Source: JAAZBW01 sp035647855
GTDB taxonomy: Bacteria > Actinomycetota > Actinomycetes > Actinomycetales > Actinomycetaceae
Reading direction: 5' to 3'
Assembly: GCA_035647855.1 (NCBI GenBank)
Contig: DASRMP010000081.1
Location: forward strand, 1 to 35,530
DNA: 35,530 bases
The notes below the pieces were generated by a model. That model made no database searches. It was not told the DNA's origin and saw nothing but the letters and a program-made list of their open reading frames with translations. Positions 24,124 to 30,969 of this stretch are shown here, piece after piece; within the stretch, counting starts at the first letter, position 1; each line of letters begins with the position of its first letter. Position numbers and translations under genes: made by a program.

Positions 24124-24741
24124 ATGCCCGTCACAGAGTCCGAATTGGCGATTCGCCATCACGCGCTGCGGTTCTTCGCCGAGAGCGGCTACTCGAACAC
24201 CTCGCTGCGGCAGATCTCCACGGCTGCCGAGTGCGACGTCGCTCTCATCGCCTACTATTTCGGCAACAAGGCCGATCTCTTCATGACGGTCGTCAGGGAC
24301 GCCTGCCGGCCCGCGCGCGAAATGCTCGACGAGGGGATGGCCCAGGTGCGGCCGCGTGATGAATCCGCGGTGGAGAGGTCGTTGGAGTTCGGCCGGCGCG
24401 CTCTCACGGCCTGGACCGAGGGCGAGAGGTTGCTCGGTCTGCGTTCCCTCATCACCACGGCAGCGGCTGCGGACTCGGTGACCGAGGAAGTGGCATCATT
24501 CGCGCGACAGGAACTGCAGTCCATCGTCGACCAGTTGGTCAAGGCGGATAGCCTGCCCGCCAGGTTCCGGCTCCCGATCACCGCGTTCCTCGGCCTGGTG
24601 GTCGGGACGGACATTCTCACTCACTACGCCGGATTGCCGACGCTCGCCGCGATGTCTCGCGAGGACCTCATCTCCGCGCAGATCGGAGCCCTCGAGGAGA
24701 TTCTGCGGCTCTCGCTTTCAGAGCGCGACACGAACGAGTAG
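24124..24741 (+). CDS. TetR-family regulator, fourth TetR unit of the array
   Basis: 205 residues from the ATG at 24124, with AAGGAC just upstream; a GTG at 24103 overlapping the previous stop is an alternative. The HTH is RHHALRFFAESGYSNTSLRQ then ISTAAECDVALIAYYFGNKA DLF (11-53), followed by a helical domain. It differs from the third unit in the recognition segment (AAECDVALIAYY versus AADVDLALLAYY) but is clearly of the same kind. It converges with the diacylglycerol kinase-like gene and overlaps its 3' end by 24 bp (24718-24741). Confidence 0.9.
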   Translation: MPVTESELAIRHHALRFFAESGYSNTSLRQISTAAECDVALIAYYFGNKADLFMTVVRDACRPAREMLDEGMAQVRPRDESAVERSLEFGRRALTAWTEGERLLGLRSLITTAAAADSVTEEVASFARQELQSIVDQLVKADSLPARFRLPITAFLGLVVGTDILTHYAGLPTLAAMSREDLISAQIGALEEILRLSLSERDTNE

Positions 24742-25713
24742 GGCGGCCGGAGCCACTCGCGCATGGAGCGCGGTGGCCTTCCCGAGGAGTTCGCCGTCGA
24801 CCTGGACCCGTGTGGGGCGCGTGGCCCGGATCGTTATCGATCGGGCCGGGCGCGACTCGATCGCCGAAGCTGCGTCCGACTTCCCCCGGATCCCGAGACG
24901 TTGCGCAAGCACCTTCACTCCGAGCGATGCCCATCCCACCAGACCTCCCCTGGTGTCGAGGACGACGACGTCGAGCCATCCGTCGTCGAGCCGTGCGCTC
25001 GGCGCGAGGACAATGTTGCCGGGCAGGCGACCGCAGTTCGCCACCATCACCGTGCGCGCCCGGAAGGGCCGCGACCGGCGGCGATCGTCGATCGTCACCA
25101 GTACGGACATCCTCCGCTCGAACAACCGGGTGAGGGCAGCATAGAAGTACGCGAACCAGCCGAGACGCCGCTTGAGTTCGTGGTCCGCGCCGGCGATCAT
25201 CTCGGCGTCGAAGCCGATCCCGCCAATCACGAGGAAGGCATGCTCGCCGTTGTCCAGTGCGCCGGCGGAGCCGCCGTCGTCATCGGGTGTCTCCATTCGG
25301 AGCCACCCCACATCGATCGGACGTTCGGTGCCCCCGAACGCGGTTCGCGCGCACTGCAGCAGTTGGTCGACCGGGATGTCGAGGTTGCGCGCGAGCAGGT
25401 TGCCTGTGCCGAGAGGGATGATTCCCAGCGGGACGCCGGAATCGGCCATTCCAGTGGCGACCGCGCGAACGGTCCCGTCGCCGCCGGCTGCGATTACGAG
25501 AGGCGAGCCTGCCTCGAGCGCGGCGCGGGCCTGGCTCATCCCGGACTCTTCGATCGTCGTCTCGACGAAGACCGGCTCCGGAAGCCCGGCCTCACGCGCG
25601 GCAGTCCGGAGCGTGCGCCGAAGTTCCTCCGGGTGCTCGGACTTGATGGGATTGACGATGACTACGGGTGCTGCGTCCGACCGTTCGGGGCCGGGAGGTG
25701 TCGCAGGTGCCAT
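24718..25713 (-). CDS. Diacylglycerol kinase catalytic-domain protein (YegS/BmrU type)
   Basis: 331 residues from the ATG at 25713, six bases after TAAGGT. The lipid-kinase motifs are VIVNPIKS (18-25), the nucleotide loop AAGGDGTVRAVATGMADSG (75-93), and IIPLGTGNLLARNL (98-111); the second domain has AFLVIGGIGFDAEMIAG and the C-terminal QVDGELLGKATALHAR. Such enzymes phosphorylate diacylglycerol or related lipids at the membrane, recycling lipids or making glycolipid precursors; a sphingoid or other lipid substrate is possible. It is divergent from serS with 62 bp between them. Confidence 0.9.
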   Translation of the reverse strand: MAPATPPGPERSDAAPVVIVNPIKSEHPEELRRTLRTAAREAGLPEPVFVETTIEESGMSQARAALEAGSPLVIAAGGDGTVRAVATGMADSGVPLGIIPLGTGNLLARNLDIPVDQLLQCARTAFGGTERPIDVGWLRMETPDDDGGSAGALDNGEHAFLVIGGIGFDAEMIAGADHELKRRLGWFAYFYAALTRLFERRMSVLVTIDDRRRSRPFRARTVMVANCGRLPGNIVLAPSARLDDGWLDVVVLDTRGGLVGWASLGVKVLAQRLGIRGKSDAASAIESRPARSITIRATRPTRVQVDGELLGKATALHARVAPAALLVRVAL

Positions 25714-25719
25714 GGGGAG

Positions 25720-25769
25720 ACCTTAGTCCGTGTGTGCCCGCAACGGCTGCCCGACCGCCCGGATAGGCT
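25720..25769. promoter_or_regulatory. Divergent -10 boxes of the lipid kinase gene and serS
   Basis: TAAGGT on the minus strand (25725-25720) is six bases before the ATG at 25713. TAGGCT on the plus strand (25764-25769) is six bases before the serS ATG at 25776. Both fit leaderless starts. Confidence 0.5.
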
Positions 25770-25775
25770 GGGCCA

Positions 25776-27044
25776 ATGATCGATCTCAGGTGGCTCCGTG
25801 AGAATCCCGAGGTTGCGCGCGCCTCCCAGGCTGCGCGCGGCGAGGACGAGACGTTGGTGGATCGCGTGATCGCGGCGGACGAAGCGCGGCGCGCAGCGCT
25901 CACCGCGTTCGAGAACGCGAGGGCCGAGCAGAAGCAGGTCTCGAGGTCGATCGGCAAGACCGCTCCGGAGAAGCGCGCGGCAGTCCTCGGGAGGGCGAAG
26001 GAGCTCGCGGAGCAGGTGAAGGCTCTGGAGGCGCGCTCGAACGCATCGGCCGCGGAACTCGATGCGCTCGTCATGGAGTTCTCGAACGTCATCGTCGACG
26101 GCGTCCCTCCGGGGACCGCGGACGATTTCGTGGTCCTGAAGCACGTGGGGCAGAACCGGGACTTCGATGCGGAGGGTTTCACTCCGCTCGATCACCTCGA
26201 TCTCGGCGAGGGTCTCGCCGCCATCGACGTGAAGCGCGGCGCCAAGGTCTCGGGGGCACGGTTCTACTACATGACCGGGATCGGCGCCCGGCTCGAACTC
26301 GCGATGCTCAACTGCGCCCTCGACCTCGCGGTTTCGAACGGATTCGTGCCGATGATCACCCCGACCCTGGTCACGCCCGCCACGATGAGCGGCACGGGGT
26401 TCCTCGGCGCCCACTCGGACGAGATCTACCACCTCGAGAAGGACGACCTGTACCTGACCGGCACCTCCGAGGTGGCCCTTGCCGGCTACCACGCCGATGA
26501 GATCATCGACGTTTCCGAGCCGATCAGGTACGCGGGCTGGTCCACCTGCTACCGCCGGGAGGCCGGTTCCCACGGGAAGGACACTCGCGGCATCATCCGT
26601 GTGCACCAGTTCAACAAGGTGGAGATGTTCGCGTTCACGGTCCAGGAGGAGTCCGCCGCGGAGCACGAGCGGCTGTTGGCGTGGGAAGAGGAGATGCTCG
26701 CCAAGGTCGATATCCCGTACCGCGTCATCGACGTCGCCGCCGGGGACCTCGGATCCTCCGCCGCCCGCAAGTTCGACTGCGAGGCCTGGCTGCCCACTCA
26801 GCAGCGATACATGGAGGTGACCTCGACCTCGAACTGCACCACCTTCCAGGCGCGCCGGCTCGGCATCCGCGAGCGGACCGCGAGTGGGACTCGCCCGGTG
26901 GCGACCCTGAACGGGACCCTGGCGACCACGCGTTGGCTGGTCGCCATCCTGGAGAACCACCAACAGGCCGATGGCTCGGTGGTTGTTCCCGCTGGATTGC
27001 GCCCCTATCTCGGGGGCCTGGAGGTAATGAATCCCATTAACTGA
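25776..27044 (+). CDS. serS: Seryl-tRNA synthetase
   Basis: 422 residues, the normal length. It charges tRNA-Ser with serine in the cytoplasm. The N-terminal coiled-coil arm (about 27-100, RVIAADEARRAALTAFENAR to EQVKALEARSNASAAELDAL) grips the tRNA. The class II core follows: TPTLVTPATMSGTGFLGAHS near 190, the serine-binding TSEVALAGYH, motif 2 CYRREAGSHGKDTRGIIRVH QF (about 260-281), and motif 3 as LNGTLATTRWLVAILENHQ. Two tRNA-Ser genes lie 7 kb downstream. The pheA-serS neighbourhood is also seen in mycobacteria. Confidence 0.97.
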   Translation: MIDLRWLRENPEVARASQAARGEDETLVDRVIAADEARRAALTAFENARAEQKQVSRSIGKTAPEKRAAVLGRAKELAEQVKALEARSNASAAELDALVMEFSNVIVDGVPPGTADDFVVLKHVGQNRDFDAEGFTPLDHLDLGEGLAAIDVKRGAKVSGARFYYMTGIGARLELAMLNCALDLAVSNGFVPMITPTLVTPATMSGTGFLGAHSDEIYHLEKDDLYLTGTSEVALAGYHADEIIDVSEPIRYAGWSTCYRREAGSHGKDTRGIIRVHQFNKVEMFAFTVQEESAAEHERLLAWEEEMLAKVDIPYRVIDVAAGDLGSSAARKFDCEAWLPTQQRYMEVTSTSNCTTFQARRLGIRERTASGTRPVATLNGTLATTRWLVAILENHQQADGSVVVPAGLRPYLGGLEVMNPIN

Positions 27045-27271
27045 GATGGGGAATGAGACGCACATAGAGGTCTCACCAATTCCTGCAACGGGGCCGAATT
27101 CGCCGTGGTCGCGCCGCTGAACAGCGAGATGGGCGCCATCGAAACCGTTAGGCGATTGTGACCTCGCCGCGTGTCCGATCGGTTGAATCCGCGTGCCCAC
27201 CGGGAGAGAGTTGGAAGTACTTGTGCGATCTGGAGCACATTCGAATGTTGGATTGAGTTTGGAGGGAATAC
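27045..27271. other. Intergenic region upstream of the aglE-like gene
   Basis: It contains a weak hairpin after serS (TGAGAC/GTCTCA), no convincing promoter hexamers, a perfect 12-bp palindrome ACATTCGAATGT at 27237-27248, and GGAGG six bases before the ATG at 27272. The palindrome lies in the probable leader and is a candidate operator for sugar control of the transporter. Confidence 0.5.
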
Positions 27272-28681
27272 ATGAAGAACTCCAAGATTCGCCGCGGCAC
27301 AATGATGACCGCGGCAGCGGCTGCGCTGACGATGCTGCTGGCCGCCTGTGGTGGCGGCGATGGCGCCGATGACACTGCAGCCCCCGAGGAGGCCGGAGAA
27401 ACGACCGAGGCCGCACCGGCCGAGGCAGTCACCTTCGGCTGTGAAGCATATGCAGAGTACGGCTCGTTCGAGGGTGCGACCGTTGAGATCCTCTCCTCCA
27501 TCCGCGACGTCGAGGCGGATCAGCTCGACCAGTCGTGGGCGGAATTCGAGGAGTGCACGGGCATCGATGTCATCCACAACGGCATCGGCGAGTTCGAGGA
27601 GCAGATCGTTGTCCAGGCCGAGGCCGGCAACGCACCGGACCTCGCGGTCTTCCCGCAGCCGGGTCTCCTCGCCCGCATGGTTGACGAAGGCTATGTCCTG
27701 CCCGCGACCGATGAGGTCGAGGCGAAGGTGGATGAGGGCTGGACCGAGGACTGGAAGGCGTACGGCACCGTGGACGGCGAGTTCTACGCCGCGCCGCTCA
27801 TGTCCTCCGTGAAGTCGTTCATCTGGTACTCCCCGTCCATGTTCGCAGACGGCGGCTACGAGATTCCCGAGACTCTCGACGAGATGATGGCCCTCACCGA
27901 GCAGATCGCTGCAGACACCGCCGATGACGGCGTCGTCAAGCCGTGGTGCGCCGGCATCGAGTCCGGTGGCGCGACTGGCTGGCCGGCAACGGACTGGGTT
28001 GAGGACATGGTTCTCCGCACCGGTGGCGCCGAGGTCTACGGCCAGTGGGTGGCCAACGAGATTCCGTTCAACGACCCGCAGATCGTCGCGGCGATCGACG
28101 GCGTTGGCGAATACCTCCTGAACGAGGAATTCGTGAACGGCGGCATCGGCGATGTTCGCTCGATTGCCACCACGTCCTTCAACGACGGCGGGCAGCCGAT
28201 CCTTGACGGCAACTGCTACATGTACCGCATGGCCTCGTTCTTCGAGGCGCAGTGGCCCGCGGGCACCAACGTGGCCGAGGACGGCGACGCCTTCGCATTC
28301 GTGATGCCCGGTCAGGAAGCCGGTCCGGCTCCGTTGCTCACCGGCGGCGAATTCGTCGGCGCGATGAACGAGCGTGAAGAGGTCCGTGCGGTTCAGTCGT
28401 TCCTCGCTTCGCCGGAGTGGGCGAACTCGCGCGTCTCCATCGGCGGCGTCTCCTCCGCGAACCTCGGTGTCGACCTCGACAACGCCGGTTCCGCGATTCT
28501 CAGGCTCGCCATGGAGTTGCTCCAGGACGAGTCCAGGACCGTGGTGTTCGACGGCTCCGACATGATGCCGTCCGAGGTTGGCTCGGGCGAGTTCTGGACG
28601 CAGATGACCGCGTGGATCGACGGCACCGTCGACTCGCAGGGCGCCGCTGACGCGATCCAGGCTGCGTGGCCTACCGACTGA
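27272..28681 (+). CDS. aglE: ABC sugar importer, substrate-binding lipoprotein (AglE-like)
   Basis: 469 residues with GGAGG six bases before the ATG. The signal peptide MKNSKIRRGTMM followed by a hydrophobic stretch ends in the lipobox L-A-A-C with C26 as the lipidated Cys; a Gly-rich, acidic linker follows. The mature protein has the family-1 solute-binding layout: VEILSSIRDVEADQLDQSWA (about 71-90), NAPDLAVFPQPGLLARMVDE, YAAPLMSSVKSFIWYSPSMF, and Trp/Tyr-rich sugar-binding parts (GIESGGATGWPATDWVEDMV). It resembles alpha-glucoside-binding AglE proteins, so maltose, trehalose or sucrose are possible ligands. The symbol is by resemblance only. First gene of the importer operon. Confidence 0.85.
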   Translation: MKNSKIRRGTMMTAAAAALTMLLAACGGGDGADDTAAPEEAGETTEAAPAEAVTFGCEAYAEYGSFEGATVEILSSIRDVEADQLDQSWAEFEECTGIDVIHNGIGEFEEQIVVQAEAGNAPDLAVFPQPGLLARMVDEGYVLPATDEVEAKVDEGWTEDWKAYGTVDGEFYAAPLMSSVKSFIWYSPSMFADGGYEIPETLDEMMALTEQIAADTADDGVVKPWCAGIESGGATGWPATDWVEDMVLRTGGAEVYGQWVANEIPFNDPQIVAAIDGVGEYLLNEEFVNGGIGDVRSIATTSFNDGGQPILDGNCYMYRMASFFEAQWPAGTNVAEDGDAFAFVMPGQEAGPAPLLTGGEFVGAMNEREEVRAVQSFLASPEWANSRVSIGGVSSANLGVDLDNAGSAILRLAMELLQDESRTVVFDGSDMMPSEVGSGEFWTQMTAWIDGTVDSQGAADAIQAAWPTD

Positions 28682-28702
28682 TGAAGTCAGTGACGATTGT
28701 CT

Positions 28703-28736
28703 GATGGGGGTGGGGGCCTTTCCCCCCGCCCCCATC
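28703..28736 (+). terminator. Strong intercistronic hairpin between aglE and aglF
   Basis: GATGGGGGTGGGGG (28703-28716) pairs with CCCCCGCCCCCATC (28723-28736) with one G-T pair and a short loop. It lies 22 bases after the aglE stop. It probably protects the aglE mRNA or partly stops transcription, giving more binding protein than permease. Confidence 0.75.
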
Positions 28737-28770
28737 GGGCGTCTCACGGCTCGGACTGAAGGGAGGGCCC

Positions 28771-29772
28771 GTGGAGGGCTTGACGGACTTCGTCTCCTCG
28801 TCGAAGTGGACGATGCTTCTCGCAGGAGTCCTGGCGATCATTGCCGTCGTCGGAGTGCTGCTTCTGTTGGCGAAGGTGTCCGAGAGGATCCGGAGCGGCG
28901 AGATCAGACGCTGGGTCGCGGTGCTCCTCTTCGCAGGACCCGCGCTCGCGCTGGTGGGACTGGGACTCATCTATCCCGCCATCCGGACCACTTGGCTGTC
29001 GCTGCACGATCGTCGATCGGAGAACTTTGTCGGACTCGACAACTACGTCCGGATCTTCACGGATCCGAACCTGAGGGTGACCCTCACGAATACGTTCTGG
29101 TGGGTGCTGCTCGTACCGATTCTCGCGACCGGGATCGGTTTGCTCTACGCGATCCTGGTCGACGGGAAGCGCGGCGAATCGGCGGCGAAATCGTTGGTGT
29201 TCATGCCGATGGCCATCTCGTTCGTCGGCGCGAGCATCATCTGGGCGCTCGTCTACGCGTACCGTGGCGCCGCCTTCGAACAGACGGGGCTCGCCAACGC
29301 GGTGATCACCTCGCTGGGACTCGAACCGGTGAGGTTCCTGCAGGACTCACCGTGGAACACCTTCTTCCTGATCATCGTGATGATCTGGATCCAGGCGGGT
29401 TTTGCGATGGTCCTGCTGTCCGCCGCGATCAAGGGCATCCCCGACGACATCATCGAGGCCGCGCGTCTTGATGGTGTCAACGCGTGGCAGATGTTCCGGC
29501 AGATCACACTGCCGTCCATCCGGCCCACGATGGTGGTGGTGCTGACCACGATCATCATCGCGACGCTGAAGGTCTTCGACATCGTCCAGACCATGACCGG
29601 CGGTAACTTCCGAACCTCCGTGCTCGCCAACGAGATGTACACGCAGTCGTTCACTAACGCGAACCGTGGTGTCGGTTCCGCGCTCGCCGTGATGATCTTC
29701 GTGCTCGTGATCCCGGTGGTGCTCTTCAACATCCGCCAGATGCTGATCAACAGAGAGGTGCGTGGAGGATGA
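28771..29772 (+). CDS. aglF: ABC sugar importer permease (AglF-like, MalF type)
   Basis: 333 residues from the GTG at 28771, after GGAGGG. An extra N-terminal membrane helix (about 14-36) precedes the permease core, with about seven segments in total. The EAA loop that contacts the ATPase is EAARLDGVNAWQMFRQITLP (about 229-248). MalF-type features include the long N terminus and FVGLDNYVRIFTDPNLR before the first core helix. It overlaps aglG by ATGA (29769-29772), so the two are coupled. The partner ATPase is absent here; actinobacteria often use a shared MsiK-type ATPase encoded elsewhere. Confidence 0.88.
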   Translation: MEGLTDFVSSSKWTMLLAGVLAIIAVVGVLLLLAKVSERIRSGEIRRWVAVLLFAGPALALVGLGLIYPAIRTTWLSLHDRRSENFVGLDNYVRIFTDPNLRVTLTNTFWWVLLVPILATGIGLLYAILVDGKRGESAAKSLVFMPMAISFVGASIIWALVYAYRGAAFEQTGLANAVITSLGLEPVRFLQDSPWNTFFLIIVMIWIQAGFAMVLLSAAIKGIPDDIIEAARLDGVNAWQMFRQITLPSIRPTMVVVLTTIIIATLKVFDIVQTMTGGNFRTSVLANEMYTQSFTNANRGVGSALAVMIFVLVIPVVLFNIRQMLINREVRGG

Positions 29773-30701
29773 GTACCACAACTGTCACCGCCACCGGCAC
29801 ACCCGTACCGGCGGCCGAGAAAAAGGTGCCTGGCGTCACGCGGGCGAAGCAGATGCTGACCTCGCGGCTTGGGTCGCTTGTCGCAGTTCTCATCGCGCTG
29901 CTGTGGACGATCCCGACCTTTGGACTGCTCGTCACGTCATTCCGCCCGCGGGCAGAGATTCTGGGCAGCGGGTGGTGGAATGCCTTCGCTGATGGCATCT
30001 GGACGCTCGACAACTACGAACTGGTGCTCTTCGGTTCGACGGCGTCGGGGAACCTCTTCCCGAACATCGTCAACTCGATCGTCATTACGATTCCCGGCGC
30101 GCTCTTCCCATTGATCGTCTCGATCCTCGCCGCCTACGCCTTCTCGGTGCTGGAGTGGAAGGGCAGGGACACGGTATTCATCTTCGTGTTCGCCCTGCAG
30201 ATCGTCCCGCTCCAGATGGCGCTGATTCCTCTGTTGCAGATCTTTTCGGGGACATGGTGGGCGAATTTGATCCCGTTCGCCCCCGTATGGATCGCCCACA
30301 CGTGTTTCGCGTTGCCCCTGGCGACGTTCCTCATGCACAACTTCATGTCGGAGATCCCGAGGTCTTTGATCGAGGCCGCCAAGGTCGACGGCGCCGGCCA
30401 CGCGACTCTGTTCGTCCGCGTGATCCTGCCGTTGATGGTGCCCGCGATCGCGTCATTCGCGATCTTCCAGGTGCTGTGGGTGTGGAACGACCTGCTCGTT
30501 GGTCTGACGTTCACGGGTGGCTCACAGGCGACCGAGCCCATCACTTCGCGTCTTTCCAACATGGCGAGCGCGAACTTCGGCAACAACCAGCACCTGCTGA
30601 CATCGGGTGCGTTCATCTCGATGATCCTGCCGCTCATCGTCTTCTTCACGTTGCAGCGGTACTTCGTGAGAGGAATGATGGCCGGCTCGGTCAAGGGTTG
30701 A
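29769..30701 (+). CDS. aglG: ABC sugar importer permease (AglG-like, MalG type)
   Basis: 310 residues; the ATG at 29769 has GGAGG almost adjacent and relies on coupling to aglF. Six membrane segments are expected, the first at about 35-58 (LVAVLIALLWTIPTFGLLVT). The EAA loop is EAAKVDGAGHATLFVRVILP (about 198-217). The C terminus ends in FTLQRYFVRGMMAGSVKG, the classic MalG-type end (YFVRGLLAGSVKG). It forms the channel with AglF in the membrane. It is followed by a hairpin, and no ATPase or glucosidase gene comes next. Confidence 0.92.
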   Translation: MSTTTVTATGTPVPAAEKKVPGVTRAKQMLTSRLGSLVAVLIALLWTIPTFGLLVTSFRPRAEILGSGWWNAFADGIWTLDNYELVLFGSTASGNLFPNIVNSIVITIPGALFPLIVSILAAYAFSVLEWKGRDTVFIFVFALQIVPLQMALIPLLQIFSGTWWANLIPFAPVWIAHTCFALPLATFLMHNFMSEIPRSLIEAAKVDGAGHATLFVRVILPLMVPAIASFAIFQVLWVWNDLLVGLTFTGGSQATEPITSRLSNMASANFGNNQHLLTSGAFISMILPLIVFFTLQRYFVRGMMAGSVKG

Positions 30702-30726
30702 CGCGCCGCAGAATCGGAACAATTGT

Positions 30727-30754
30727 TGGGGCGGCTCCGTCCGGGGTCGCCCCA
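30727..30754 (+). terminator. Terminator-like hairpin after aglG
   Basis: TGGGGCGGCTCC (30727-30738) pairs with GGGGTCGCCCCA (30743-30754) over 12 bp, including G-T pairs. The T-run is poor. Confidence 0.6.
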
Positions 30755-30969
30755 CTTGCTTCCCCTGCGCTCCAGCCGGGGCGGCGGGTCTCCCAGTCCG
30801 CCCGCGGGATCCGGCATGTTGATGCGCTGGAGTCCCGAGTCATGGAGAATCGCGCGCATATCCTGATGGTGGCACGCCGGAATGTGCCGGTGCCAAGGCT
30901 CCGGCAGAATCGCTGGGATCCTGCCCCCTTGGACGGATCGCGCGCCGAGTGGGAGGGAGGCTGCGTGGA
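30755..30969. other. Intergenic region upstream of the sensor kinase gene
   Basis: No gene is seen. It holds an inverted TGGCAC/GTGCCA element around 30870-30894 and a strong GGAGGGAGG (about 30952-30960) that sets the kinase start. No clear promoter hexamers. Confidence 0.4.

Noticed and set aside
25662..28747. Long minus-strand open frames opposite serS and the aglE-like gene
   Set aside because: They mirror strongly conserved plus-strand genes and have no family features or ribosome binding sites.
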